Shown here: positions 34,455 through 43,167 of the stretch, piece after piece
Layout of the letters: the number at the start of each line of letters is the position of its first letter
How positions within the stretch are numbered: position 1 is the first letter of the stretch
Assembly (NCBI GenBank): GCA_023404955.1
Contig: JAEXZY010000121.1
Location: forward strand, 62,001-126,000
Origin: Actinomycetes bacterium
Lineage (GTDB): Bacteria; Actinomycetota; Actinomycetes; Mycobacteriales; Mycobacteriaceae
Direction: 5' to 3'
Length of the DNA: 64,000 bases
Program-made: the position numbers and the translations under genes
The notes under the pieces: generated by a model
Seen by the model: the letters and a program-made list of their open reading frames with translations, nothing else
What the model was told of the DNA's origin: nothing
The model's database searches: none

Positions 34455-35689
34455 CCGTCGCGGTGTCGCTCGGGCAATGCCAGCTCGGCGATCGGTCGGC
34501 GCGGTTGCGGCCGGCGCTCGCCACGTTTGGCGCCGAGGTACACCTGCGCGGTCTCCGCGGCCACGGTCGCCCACGCGAAATCGGAGGTGAGCCGCTCGCG
34601 AGCGGCCGTCGCGGCCCGCTGCGCGGTGTCGGGGTCGTCGAGCACGGTGCGCACGGCGGACGCCAGCGCGGCTACATCGCCCGGCGGGAACGTGTGGCCG
34701 GTGGTGCCGTGCCCGACCGCCTCGCCGAGGCCGCCGGCATCGGAGACCACCAGAGGCGCGCCTGCGGCAGCGGCCTCCAGCGCGACGATGCCGAACGGCT
34801 CGTAGCGGGACGGCAGCACCGCGACGTCGGCCCGATGCAGCAGGGTCAGGAGCTGTTCGTGGTCGACCAGGCCGACGAAGTCGACGGCCTTGAGCACGCG
34901 GTACCGACGCGCCTGTTCGACCAGGAACGCCCGCTGGGTTCCGTCCCCGGCGACTGTCAGTGTTGTCCCGGGGTGGGTTCGCCGGATGCGGGGCAGGGCT
35001 GCGATGGCGTCGTGCACGCCCTTCTCGTACTCGAGCCGGCCGAAGTAGAGCAGCTCGGCTGGCCCGGTCCGCTGCTGACGCGGCGCGAAAGGCCAACCGG
35101 CGGTGTCGATTCCGTTGCGGATGACGGTGATCTCGGACAGGCCGGGACCGAACAGCGCGCTGATCTCCTCGCGCATGGACGCCGAACACGTGACGAGCGA
35201 ATCGGATTCGTGCACCAGCCAGGATTCCAGGGCGTGCACCTGCCTGCTGACGGCGCCCACCACCCAGCCAGAATGCCGGCCCGCTTCGGTCGCGTGGATG
35301 GTGGACACCAGTGGCACGTCGAAGAACTGGGCCAGCGCGACCGCGGGATGGGCGACCAGCCAGTCGTGGGTGTGCACGACATCGGGTCGCCAGTCGCCGA
35401 GGGTGAGGCCGGCCCGCAGCATCGCGTGACCCATCGCCAGGATCCACGCCATCATGTCGGTGCCGAACGCGAATTCGTGCGGGTCTTCGGCGGCCGCGAC
35501 CACGCGCACGCCGTCGCAGACCTCATCGGTGGTCGGGTGGCTGGCCGGGTCGGTACCGGTCGGTCTGCGGCTGAGCACGACGACGTCGTGGCCGGCGGCG
35601 ACGAGCTCGGTCGCCAGGTGGTGGACGTGTCGGCCCAGCCCGCCGATCACGACCGGCGGGTACTCCCAAGAAATCGAAAGGACTTTCAT
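34451..35689 (-). CDS. GT4-type alpha-1,4-glucosyltransferase of the methylglucose lipopolysaccharide cluster (Rv3032-like)
   Basis: The 412-residue protein opens with SWEYPPVVIGGLGRHVHHLA, the glycogen-synthase-like N-terminal loop that binds acceptor and nucleotide sugar. It has the GT4 donor motif RADVAVLPSRYEPFGIVALE with the E-x7-E pattern. Rv3032 in H37Rv has been linked to making the alpha-1,4-glucan chain of methylglucose lipopolysaccharide and glycogen. The length matches H37Rv. The ATG at 35689 overlaps the GH57 stop by ATGA, so the two are translated together. Confidence 0.92.
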   Translation of the reverse strand: MKVLSISWEYPPVVIGGLGRHVHHLATELVAAGHDVVVLSRRPTGTDPASHPTTDEVCDGVRVVAAAEDPHEFAFGTDMMAWILAMGHAMLRAGLTLGDWRPDVVHTHDWLVAHPAVALAQFFDVPLVSTIHATEAGRHSGWVVGAVSRQVHALESWLVHESDSLVTCSASMREEISALFGPGLSEITVIRNGIDTAGWPFAPRQQRTGPAELLYFGRLEYEKGVHDAIAALPRIRRTHPGTTLTVAGDGTQRAFLVEQARRYRVLKAVDFVGLVDHEQLLTLLHRADVAVLPSRYEPFGIVALEAAAAGAPLVVSDAGGLGEAVGHGTTGHTFPPGDVAALASAVRTVLDDPDTAQRAATAARERLTSDFAWATVAAETAQVYLGAKRGERRPQPRRPIAELALPERHRDG

Positions 35690-37254
35690 CACGGGCTCGG
35701 GAGTCGGCGCGCGTCCAACGCGCCGAACAGCCCGTCGGCGCGGTTCCAGCCGGCTGCCAGGCGTTCGGCGTGCTCGGTGCGACCTGAGGCCAGCGCGTCG
35801 GCGATCTCGCGGGTGGCGTGGGCGTGCAGGTGGGCCCGGTAGCGGGCGTAGTCGGCGGCCGAGTCCTTGCTGACCATGAACGGCCAGTCGCTGGACACCG
35901 TCAGCAGCGTCTCGCGCAGGATCTGGTCGGCGACGAAACTCCGAGATGCCGGCGAGTTCGCCAGCGCTTTGTCCACGGTGCTCAGCGCGGTGTCGACGAC
36001 CTCGGTGTTGAGCTGCACCAGGTCGGCCACCTGCTCGCCTGACCACACCTGCCAGTCTTTGCCGGATCCCCATGAGCTGGGCGGCAATTCGACCGGCTGG
36101 CCGACGTATCCGGCGGCCAGTGCGTCGGCCAGGGTGCCGACCTCGACGCCCGCTGCGGGCAGGGCGCGCAGCACCTTCTCGAGCCACTGCGGACCTTCGT
36201 ACCACCAGTGCCCGAACAGTTCGGTGTCGAATGCCGCGATGACGTGGGCGGGCCTGCCGATGCGCGCGCTCTCACTGATGAGGCGTTCGCGCACGGTTGC
36301 GACGAAATCGGCGACATGGACGTCGACGGCGGCCGCGGCACGCTCCGGGTCGTAGGGCGCCTTCTGCTCCGACGGCACATTGCGGCCGGTGACCCGGGCG
36401 GGCTTGAGCCCGGTCGCGTGGTCGTAGGTGTGGAAGTCGCGGTAGGCCGCGTGGCCGGGATAGCCCGAGCGCGGCGACCACACGCGATAGCTCACCGTGA
36501 GGTCGCGGCCGAACGCCACGACCGGGGAGTCGGCGACCGGTCGCCCCAGCGCGGTGTCGCCGTGCAGAGACGGGCCGTCGACCATGAAGTGGCCGACTCC
36601 GGCTGCGGCATAGTCGTTTTCCATGCCAGGGGCGTAGGCGCATTCCGGCGCCCAAATGCCTGCAGGCCGATGAGCGAATCGCTGGCCTGCGTCGGCGAGG
36701 CCCTCGCGCAAAGCGAAGTCGCGCAGTCGCGGGGTGAGCAGGGGCTGGAACGGATGGGCGAGCGGCCCGCCCAGCAACTCGATCACGGCGCCGTCGATCA
36801 GCTCGCGCAGCACCGGGCTGCCGCCGTGGCGCCACAGCGTCTCGAACTCAGCAAGCTCCCGGTCGGCCTCGGCGAGCTCGCGGGAACCGAAGCGCCGCAA
36901 CGCCTCTGGCGCAGAGGCGGGGGAGGGTCCGGTCGGCGTGCGCATCGTCGCCGCTTCGCGGGCGCGGAGCTGCCAGTTGGCCACCCAGTGGTGCATGCCC
37001 TGCAGGCAGTACGGGTCGTCCAGCTGAGCCGCCACGACGGGGGTGACGCCGAGGGTGAGCAGATGCTGCCGGTTCTCGGCGGCCAGGGTGCGCAGCACCC
37101 GCACCAGCGGGAGGTAGGCCGCCGACCACGACTGGTAGAGCCACTCCTCACCGACCGGCCAGCGGCCGTGATGGGCCAGCCACGGCAGGTGGGTGTGCAG
37201 GACGAAGGTGAACAGCCCCGGCACCGGTTCGGCTGTCGGATGCTCCGATGTCAC
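35689..37254 (-). CDS. GH57 glycoside hydrolase/branching-type enzyme (Rv3031-like)
   Basis: The 521-residue protein carries the GH57 motifs: HTHLPW at residues 20-25, the nucleophile E204 in GIWAPECAY and the acid/base D343 in AFDTELFGHWWYEGP. A C-terminal helical domain typical of GH57 1,4-alpha-glucan branching enzymes follows. It probably branches or trims the methylglucose lipopolysaccharide precursor. It overlaps both neighbours by ATGA (glucosyltransferase downstream, methyltransferase upstream), a three-gene unit conserved in mycobacteria. Confidence 0.92.
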   Translation of the reverse strand: MTSEHPTAEPVPGLFTFVLHTHLPWLAHHGRWPVGEEWLYQSWSAAYLPLVRVLRTLAAENRQHLLTLGVTPVVAAQLDDPYCLQGMHHWVANWQLRAREAATMRTPTGPSPASAPEALRRFGSRELAEADRELAEFETLWRHGGSPVLRELIDGAVIELLGGPLAHPFQPLLTPRLRDFALREGLADAGQRFAHRPAGIWAPECAYAPGMENDYAAAGVGHFMVDGPSLHGDTALGRPVADSPVVAFGRDLTVSYRVWSPRSGYPGHAAYRDFHTYDHATGLKPARVTGRNVPSEQKAPYDPERAAAAVDVHVADFVATVRERLISESARIGRPAHVIAAFDTELFGHWWYEGPQWLEKVLRALPAAGVEVGTLADALAAGYVGQPVELPPSSWGSGKDWQVWSGEQVADLVQLNTEVVDTALSTVDKALANSPASRSFVADQILRETLLTVSSDWPFMVSKDSAADYARYRAHLHAHATREIADALASGRTEHAERLAAGWNRADGLFGALDARRLPSP

Positions 37255-38102
37255 GGCCGTACCGCGATCGCGACCAGGTCGAGGCTGTCATCGATAGGGC
37301 GGCTGTCCCCGTCGGTGTCCGTCACGCTGTCCGGGACGATGTCGAAGTCGTCGATCGTGATCGAGGCGATGTCGGCGAGCAGATCCGCCGGCCACGGCGC
37401 ATCGGCCAGCGCGCGGGTGATCTGGGCGTCGATGATCGATCCGCCGTGCCGCGCATCGATGTCCCGGAGCCGGGCGCCGTGGTAGACGCCGTACAGACCG
37501 TCCACGAGCAGGCCCGCGTCGGTCAGCAGTTCCGTCATCTCGGCGGCATTGAGTTCACGGGTGTGGAATGGGTTGACCGGGGTGTCGCTGCCAGGGGTGA
37601 AGGTGATGCGGTTGGGGGTCGACATCAGCAGCAGGCCGCCCGGGCGCAACACGCGTCGGCATTCGGCGACGAACTGCCCCTGGTTCCACAGGTGCTCGAT
37701 CACCTGGAAGTTGACCACGATGTCCACCGACTCGTCGGGCAGCGGCAAGTCGGCGAGGTTGCCGTGGCGCATGTCGACGCGGGGGTACCGGGCCCGCACA
37801 TGGGCCACGGCGTACTCGTCGTAGTCCAGACCGATCACCCGGCGCGCGACGCCGGCGATCAGATCGGCGCCGTAACCTTCGCCACACCCGGCCTCGAGGA
37901 CCTCGGCGTCGGCGAAGCGGTCGGCGAACTGATCGAGCAGACGGCGGTACACCACCTCGTGGCGACGGAACCAGTAGTTCTCCTCGGCGACGCCGGGGAC
38001 GGTGCGCTCGCCGGTCAGAGCCATCGGAGCGGCCGAGCTCGTGGCCGTACTCGTATCGCTGGGCGGCTCACCCACCGCCGAGGTGGTCACATGTGTGCTC
38101 AT
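37251..38102 (-). CDS. SAM-dependent methyltransferase (Rv3030-like) of the methylglucose lipopolysaccharide cluster
   Basis: The 283-residue protein has SAM motif I VLEAGCGEGYGADLIAG, acidic loop VIGLDYDEYAVAHVRA and motif VVNFQVIEHLWNQ. GGLLLMSTPNRITFTPG adds to the Ubi/COQ-like fold. It is a candidate 6-O-methyltransferase acting on glucose units (function by context). A TAGCCT box (plus 38111-38116) lies eight bases before the ATG at 38102, which supports that start over a longer ORF from 38174. The ATG at 38024 is a shorter option that drops a Ser/Thr-rich tail. Confidence 0.9.
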   Translation of the reverse strand: MSTHVTTSAVGEPPSDTSTATSSAAPMALTGERTVPGVAEENYWFRRHEVVYRRLLDQFADRFADAEVLEAGCGEGYGADLIAGVARRVIGLDYDEYAVAHVRARYPRVDMRHGNLADLPLPDESVDIVVNFQVIEHLWNQGQFVAECRRVLRPGGLLLMSTPNRITFTPGSDTPVNPFHTRELNAAEMTELLTDAGLLVDGLYGVYHGARLRDIDARHGGSIIDAQITRALADAPWPADLLADIASITIDDFDIVPDSVTDTDGDSRPIDDSLDLVAIAVRP

Positions 38103-38210
38103 CGGAAGGCAGGCTAACCCGTAACCGAGCGATGACGAATAGTTCTCCGCACCCGGGCGGGCGAGACCGCACACTTCGACCAGCTATGGTGTTTTTGCGA
38201 ACCGCCTTAA

Positions 38211-38226
38211 GTTACCCGCTGGTAAC
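38211..38226. promoter_or_regulatory. Palindromic operator candidate upstream of etfB
   Basis: GTTACC, a 4-nt spacer CGCT, and GGTAAC form a perfect inverted repeat, with TAACAT (38223-38228) as a possible -10 overlapping it. A repressor bound here would block the etf promoter. A TetR-type regulator of fatty-acid genes is the likely class (inference). Confidence 0.55.
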
Positions 38227-38257
38227 ATGGGGGTGAGAGCTCCAAACGTGATAAGGC

Positions 38258-38274
38258 GGGCCGGTCACCGGCCC
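38258..38274 (+). promoter_or_regulatory. Stem-loop in the etfB leader
   Basis: GGGCCGG and CCGGCCC flank a 3-nt loop, eight bases ahead of the AAGGA ribosome site (38282-38286) of etfB. It could modulate translation or stabilise the mRNA. Confidence 0.4.
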
Positions 38275-38293
38275 CTTCGAGAAGGACGAACTC

Positions 38294-39085
38294 ATGACGA
38301 ACATCGTGGTTCTGATCAAGCAGGTTCCCGACACATGGTCTGAGCGCAAGCTGTCCGAGGGCGACTGGACCCTCGACCGCGAAGCCGCCGACGCCGTGCT
38401 GGACGAGATCAATGAGCGCGCCGTCGAGGAGGCGCTGTTGATCAAGGAGCGCGAGGGCGGCGACAGCACGGTGACGGTGCTCACCGCCGGCCCCGAGCGC
38501 GCCACGGAGGCGATCCGCAAGGCGCTGTCCATGGGAGCCGACAAGGCGGTGCACCTCGTCGACGAGGGCCTGCACGGTTCCGACATGGTGCAGACCGGGT
38601 GGGCGCTGGCCCGCGCGCTGGGCACCATCGAGGGCACCGAGCTGGTCATCGCCGGTAACGAGGCCACCGACGGAACGGGCGGGGCCGTGCCGGCCATCAT
38701 CGCCGAGTACCTCGGTCTGCCGCAGCTGACGCACGTACGCAAGCTCACCGTCGAGGGTGGCAAGGTCACCGGCGAGCGGGAGACCGACGACGGCGTGTTC
38801 ACCCTCGAGGCGAGCCTGCCCGCCGTGGTCAGCGTCAACGAGAAGATCAACGAGCCTCGCTTCCCGTCCTTCAAGGGCATCATGGCCGCCAAGAAGAAGG
38901 AAGTGACGAAGCTGACGCTCGCCGAGATCGGAGTGGAGTCCGACGAGGTCGGCGTCGCCAACGCCGGGTCGAAGGTGCGCTCGTCGACGCCGAAGCCGCC
39001 CAAGACCGCGGGCGAGAAGGTCACCGACGAGGGCGAGGGCGGCACCAAGATCGCCGAATACCTGGTCGCTCAAAAGATCGTCTAA
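38294..39085 (+). CDS. etfB: Electron transfer flavoprotein beta subunit (EtfB/FixA)
   Basis: The 263-residue protein begins NIVVLIKQVPDTWSERKL and has the AMP-binding-type regions (GADKAVHLVDEG, VIAGNEATDGTGGAVPAIIA) and the recognition-loop segment PRFPSFKGIMAAKKKEV of EtfB. With EtfA it carries electrons from acyl-CoA dehydrogenases to the respiratory chain. A strong AAGGA site precedes the ATG. EtfA follows after 42 bp. Confidence 0.96.
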   Translation: MTNIVVLIKQVPDTWSERKLSEGDWTLDREAADAVLDEINERAVEEALLIKEREGGDSTVTVLTAGPERATEAIRKALSMGADKAVHLVDEGLHGSDMVQTGWALARALGTIEGTELVIAGNEATDGTGGAVPAIIAEYLGLPQLTHVRKLTVEGGKVTGERETDDGVFTLEASLPAVVSVNEKINEPRFPSFKGIMAAKKKEVTKLTLAEIGVESDEVGVANAGSKVRSSTPKPPKTAGEKVTDEGEGGTKIAEYLVAQKIV

Positions 39086-39127
39086 TTCCCGCTTCCATCA
39101 CCGAAAGACTCAGAGGCAACGAATCTC

Positions 39128-40084
39128 ATGGCTGAAGTACTGGTGCTCGTGGAGCACGCTGAAGGTGCGCTGAAGAAGGTCACCTCCGAACTGATCACTG
39201 CCGCCCGCACACTGGGCGACCCCGCCGCGGTCGTGGTGGGCAAGCCCGGCACCGCCGACGGCCTCGTCGACGGACTCAAGGCGGCCGGTGCCGCGAAGAT
39301 CTACGTCGCCGAATCGGATGACGCCGAGAACTACCTGATCACCCCCTATGTCGACGTTCTCGCCTCGCTGGCCGAGTCCGCGTCGCCTGCCGCGGTCATC
39401 CTGGCCTCCAGCGCCGACGGCAAGGAGATCGCCGGACGCCTGGCCGCGCGCATCGGCGCGGGCATCCTCAGCGACGTCGTCGAGGTCCGCGAGGGCGGCG
39501 TCGGCATCCACTCGATCTTCGGCGGGGCCTACACCGTCGAAGCCGAGGCCGTCGGCGACACCCCGGTGATCACCGTGCGTCCGGGCTCGATCGAGGCGGC
39601 GCCGTCCGACGGCGCGGGCGAGGTCGTCAACGTCGAGGTCCCCGCACCCGCGGAGAATGCGACCAAGATCACCAAGCGCGAGCCCGCTGTCCAGGGTGAC
39701 CGTCCCGAGCTGACCGAGGCGACCGTCGTCGTCTCGGGTGGCCGCGGTGTCGGCAGCGAGGAGAACTTCAAGGTCGTCGAGGAGCTGGCCGACTCGCTCG
39801 GCGGCGCCGTCGGTGCCTCCCGCGCGGCCGTCGACAGCGGCTACTACCCGGGCCAGTTCCAGGTGGGCCAGACCGGCAAGACCGTGTCGCCGCAGCTCTA
39901 CATCGCGCTCGGCATCTCCGGCGCCATCCAGCACCGCGCCGGCATGCAGACGTCGAAGACAATCGTCGCGGTGAACAAGGACGAAGAGGCACCGATCTTC
40001 GAGATCGCCGACCTCGGCATCGTCGGCGACCTGTTCAAGGTCACCCCGCAGCTGACCGAGGCCATCAAGGCTCGCAAGGGCTGA
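39128..40084 (+). CDS. etfA: Electron transfer flavoprotein alpha subunit (EtfA/FixB)
   Basis: The 318-residue protein has the conserved FAD-binding C-terminal block (SGGRGVGSEENF, GASRAAVDSGYYPGQFQVGQ, LGISGAIQHRAGMQTSKTIV, then NKDEEAPIFEIADLGIVGDL). It completes the EtfAB dimer of fatty-acid and amino-acid oxidation. RBS AGAGGC lies before the ATG. A strong terminator hairpin follows 16 bases past the stop, closing the two-gene operon. Confidence 0.96.
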   Translation: MAEVLVLVEHAEGALKKVTSELITAARTLGDPAAVVVGKPGTADGLVDGLKAAGAAKIYVAESDDAENYLITPYVDVLASLAESASPAAVILASSADGKEIAGRLAARIGAGILSDVVEVREGGVGIHSIFGGAYTVEAEAVGDTPVITVRPGSIEAAPSDGAGEVVNVEVPAPAENATKITKREPAVQGDRPELTEATVVVSGGRGVGSEENFKVVEELADSLGGAVGASRAAVDSGYYPGQFQVGQTGKTVSPQLYIALGISGAIQHRAGMQTSKTIVAVNKDEEAPIFEIADLGIVGDLFKVTPQLTEAIKARKG

Positions 40085-40100
40085 TCGCCACCAGGCACAC

Positions 40101-40135
40101 CGAACGGCCCCCGTCCTCGTGGCGGGGGTCGTTCG
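40101..40135 (+). terminator. Terminator hairpin after etfA
   Basis: CGAACGGCCCCCG (40101-40113) pairs with CGGGGGTCGTTCG (40123-40135) over 13 positions with one G-U wobble and a 9-nt loop. No U tract follows, as in most mycobacterial terminators. Confidence 0.7.
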
Positions 40136-40233
40136 CTGTCTCGAGGACGTGAACCCGAACCGTCACCCACCGCTCATGAACACGTCACGCACCGCTTGCC
40201 GGCGCGCTGATCGCCTGCGCGACCGTGCTGATC

Positions 40234-41082
40234 ATGAGCACTGCTTCTGTACTCATCTCCGACCAGGACGCCCCAGACACCGCACACGCGCCGGGCGGCT
40301 CGGCGCCGCGCTATTCGCTTCTTCTCTGCCATGACGACGCCTCGATCGAGGCGGCCCAGCGGTTGCGCCACGACGTGTTCACCTCCGAGCCCGGGTTCGC
40401 GCTCGCCGACAGCGGAGCCGGACTGGACATCGACCGCTTCGACGAGTACTGCGATCACCTGCTGGTCCGGGAGGACCGCACCGGCGAGCTCGTCGGCTGC
40501 TACCGCATGTTGCCCCCGCCCGGTGCGATCGCCGCCGGCGGCCTCTACACGGCAACGGAATTCGACGTCTCAGCTCTCGATGCGCTGCGACCGTCGCTGG
40601 TCGAGATGGGCCGCGCGGTCGTACGTGACGGGCACCGCAACGGCGCCGTCGTCTTGATGATGTGGGCCGGGATCCTGGCCTATCTCGACCACAGCGGCTA
40701 CGACTACGTGACCGGATGCGTCTCGGTTCCGGTCGCCGATCCCGCCGGGGCCGAGCCCGCCGGCGCCCACCTGCGCGGCGTCCGCGACTTCGTGATGCGC
40801 CGTCACCGCGCACCGCACGCCCTCACCGTCCACCCCTACCGCCCTGTCGTCGTCGACGGCCGAGACCTCGACGACATCGCGCCACCCGCCCGGGTGTCGG
40901 TGCCGCCGCTGATGCGCGGATACCTGCGGCTGGGGGCGCAGGTGTGCGGGGAACCCGCCCACGATCCGGAGTTCGGTGTCGGTGACTTCCCGGCTCTGCT
41001 CGACAAGCGCCGCGCCGACATCCGATATCTGACGCGGCTGCGCTCGGCAGGCGCGGCGGCCGCGACGGCGGACGCGTCGTGA
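40234..41082 (+). CDS. GNAT N-acyltransferase, OlsB-like (Rv3027c-like)
   Basis: The 282-residue protein matches the OlsB/hemolysin-like GNAT family: AQRLRHDVFTSEPGF near the N-terminus, DRFDEYCDHLLVREDRTGEL, VGCYRMLPPP, SLVEMGRAVVRDGHRNG and YDYVTGCVSVP. OlsB N-acylates ornithine from acyl-ACP as the first step of ornithine-lipid synthesis. The next gene encodes a PlsC-type acyltransferase, the OlsA-like second step, and overlaps it by GTGA. An ornithine- or other amino-lipid pathway is the natural reading, not proven. ATG 40234 is chosen over GTG 40225. Confidence 0.82.
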   Translation: MSTASVLISDQDAPDTAHAPGGSAPRYSLLLCHDDASIEAAQRLRHDVFTSEPGFALADSGAGLDIDRFDEYCDHLLVREDRTGELVGCYRMLPPPGAIAAGGLYTATEFDVSALDALRPSLVEMGRAVVRDGHRNGAVVLMMWAGILAYLDHSGYDYVTGCVSVPVADPAGAEPAGAHLRGVRDFVMRRHRAPHALTVHPYRPVVVDGRDLDDIAPPARVSVPPLMRGYLRLGAQVCGEPAHDPEFGVGDFPALLDKRRADIRYLTRLRSAGAAAATADAS

Positions 41083-41924
41083 GCACCCGCACTCACGCCT
41101 GGTTGCCTGCCGCATCCTGCGGTCCCACCTGTATCTCCGCGGGCGGCGCGACGTCGAGTCGGCGTATCGCCGTCATGTGCCGCGTCGCGCTGCGGGCCAC
41201 GCTGACGGTGATGCTGCTCCCCACGCTGCCGGTGCTCGCCGTGCCGTTGCCCGGACGGTCGCACCTGCAGCGTCGGTACTGCCGCGTCGTGTTGCGCTGC
41301 CTGGGAATCCGAATCACGGTGTCCGGCGGGCCCATTCGCAACGTGCCCGGCGTTCTCGTCGTCAGTGGACACGTCTCCTGGGTGGACATCTTCGCGATCG
41401 GCGCCGTCATGCCGGGCGCCTTCGTCGCCAAGGCCGAGATGATCGGGTGGCCCGGGCTCGGCGCCCTGGCCCGGCTGATGAAGGTCATCCCCATCGAGCG
41501 CGACAACCTGCGCCGGCTCCCGGAGGTGGTGGCTGCGGTGGCCGAGCGGCTGCGTGCCGGACGCACCGTGGTGGCATTCCCCGAGGGCACGACGTGGTGC
41601 GGCCTGGCCTACGGGCCGTTCCGTCCGGCGATGTTCCAGGCCGCGATCGACGCCGGCCGGCCGGTACAACCGCTGCGGTTGAGCTACCACCACCGCGACG
41701 GCCGGGCGTCGACGGCCGCGGCCTACATCGGCGACGACAGCCTGCTCACCTCGATCCGCCGACTCGTGACGGCTCAGCGCACCGTCGTGCACGTGCGGGT
41801 GGAATCGCTGCAGCTGCCGGGGTCCGATCGCCGCGACCTCGCGGCGCGGTGCGAGGCCGCCGTACGGGGAACGACGTCTGCCGCGATCAGGGCGCGCGGG
41901 GAGGGTCACGCTCTGGCGGCCTGA
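41079..41924 (+). CDS. PlsC-type O-acyltransferase, OlsA-like (Rv3026c-like)
   Basis: The 281-residue protein has an N-terminal membrane anchor (TLTVMLLPTLPVLAVPLPG), the catalytic H-x4-D in SGHVSWVDIFAIGA and the substrate motif VAFPEGTTW. A further hydrophobic region lies near residue 110-130. It esterifies a lyso-lipid with a second acyl chain, probably the product of the OlsB-like enzyme encoded just upstream. The GTG start overlaps the preceding stop. It is followed by iscS after 47 bp. Confidence 0.88.
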   Translation: MSTRTHAWLPAASCGPTCISAGGATSSRRIAVMCRVALRATLTVMLLPTLPVLAVPLPGRSHLQRRYCRVVLRCLGIRITVSGGPIRNVPGVLVVSGHVSWVDIFAIGAVMPGAFVAKAEMIGWPGLGALARLMKVIPIERDNLRRLPEVVAAVAERLRAGRTVVAFPEGTTWCGLAYGPFRPAMFQAAIDAGRPVQPLRLSYHHRDGRASTAAAYIGDDSLLTSIRRLVTAQRTVVHVRVESLQLPGSDRRDLAARCEAAVRGTTSAAIRARGEGHALAA

Positions 41925-41971
41925 GCTCTCGAATGCGGCCGGGGCTCCGGTCACGGCTATTGTGGAGCGTT

Positions 41972-43165
41972 GTGACTGCGTCCGCGGTGTATCTCGACCA
42001 CGCTGCCACCACCCCGATGCGCCCTGCCGCCATCGAGGCGATGACAGCTGCGTTGACCTCGGTCGGGAACGCGTCGTCGCTGCACGGGTCGGGCCGGTTG
42101 GCGCGGCGTCGGCTGGAGGAGTCCCGCGAGACTTTGGCCGGCCTGCTCGGCGCGCGTCCCTCGGAGGTGATTTTCACCGCCGGCGGCACCGAGAGTGACA
42201 ATCTCGCGGTCAAGGGCATCTATTGGGCCCGCCGCGATGCCGATCGCGCCCGCCGCCGGATCGTCACGACGCCGGTCGAGCACCACGCGGTCCTCGACGC
42301 CGTCGAATGGTTGGTCGCGCATGAAGGGGCCACGGTCACGTGGGTGCCGGTCGACCGGCGCGGAGTGGTCTCCGCCGAGGCGTTGCGCGCAGCGATCGGC
42401 GATCCTTCCGACGTCGCGCTGGTGTCGGTGATGTGGGCCAACAACGAGGTCGGCACGATCATGCCGATCGCCGAACTCGCCGAGGTCTGCGCGGCCGTCG
42501 ATGTCCCGATGCACAGTGACGCGGTCCAGGCCGTCGGTCAGCTCCCGGTCGACTTCGCCGCGTCCGGGCTGTCGGCGATGAGCGTCACCGCCCACAAGTT
42601 CGGCGGCCCCACCGGTGTGGGTGCGCTCCTGCTGCGGCGCGACACCGCGTGCGTTCCGCAGCTGCACGGCGGGGGACAGGAACGAGATGTGCGCTCGGGT
42701 ACGCAGGACGTCGCCGGCGTGACCGGGATGGCGGCCGCGGCGCGCGACGCCGTCGAGACCATGGATGCCACGGCCGCCCGCGTGCGTGCCCTGCGGGACC
42801 GGATGATCGCCCAGGTGCTGGAGACCATCGACGACGTCGACCTCAACGGCGCGTCCGGGACCGACCGGTTGCCCGGCAACACCCACTTCACCTTCCGCGG
42901 GTGCGAGGGCGACTCCCTGCTGATGTTGTTGGACGCCAAGGGAATCGAGTGCTCCACCGGATCGGCGTGTACCGCGGGGGTGGCGCAGCCCTCGCATGTG
43001 CTCACCGCGATGGGAGCCGACCCGGCCAGTGCCCGCGGGTCGCTGCGATTCTCGCTGGGGCACACCAGTACCGAGGCCGACATCGATGCGGTCCTGGCGG
43101 TGCTGCCCGCAGCTGTGGAGCGGGCGCGGCAGGCGGCGCTGGCGAGCGCGGCGGGACGGGCGTAG
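41972..43165 (+). CDS. iscS: Cysteine desulfurase IscS
   Basis: The 397-residue PLP enzyme begins VYLDHAATTPMRP. It has TAGGTESDNLAVKG, the histidine of TTPVEHHAVLDAVEW, the PLP lysine in SVTAHKFGGPTGVG and the active-site cysteine loop ECSTGSACTAGVAQPSH. It releases sulfur from cysteine for tRNA thiolation and Fe-S clusters; adjacency to mnmA fits sulfur donation for 2-thiouridine. The GTG at 41972 lies eight bases after TATTGT, a leaderless-type promoter, and matches homologue N-termini. Confidence 0.96.
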   Translation: MTASAVYLDHAATTPMRPAAIEAMTAALTSVGNASSLHGSGRLARRRLEESRETLAGLLGARPSEVIFTAGGTESDNLAVKGIYWARRDADRARRRIVTTPVEHHAVLDAVEWLVAHEGATVTWVPVDRRGVVSAEALRAAIGDPSDVALVSVMWANNEVGTIMPIAELAEVCAAVDVPMHSDAVQAVGQLPVDFAASGLSAMSVTAHKFGGPTGVGALLLRRDTACVPQLHGGGQERDVRSGTQDVAGVTGMAAAARDAVETMDATAARVRALRDRMIAQVLETIDDVDLNGASGTDRLPGNTHFTFRGCEGDSLLMLLDAKGIECSTGSACTAGVAQPSHVLTAMGADPASARGSLRFSLGHTSTEADIDAVLAVLPAAVERARQAALASAAGRA

Positions 43166-43167
43166 CG

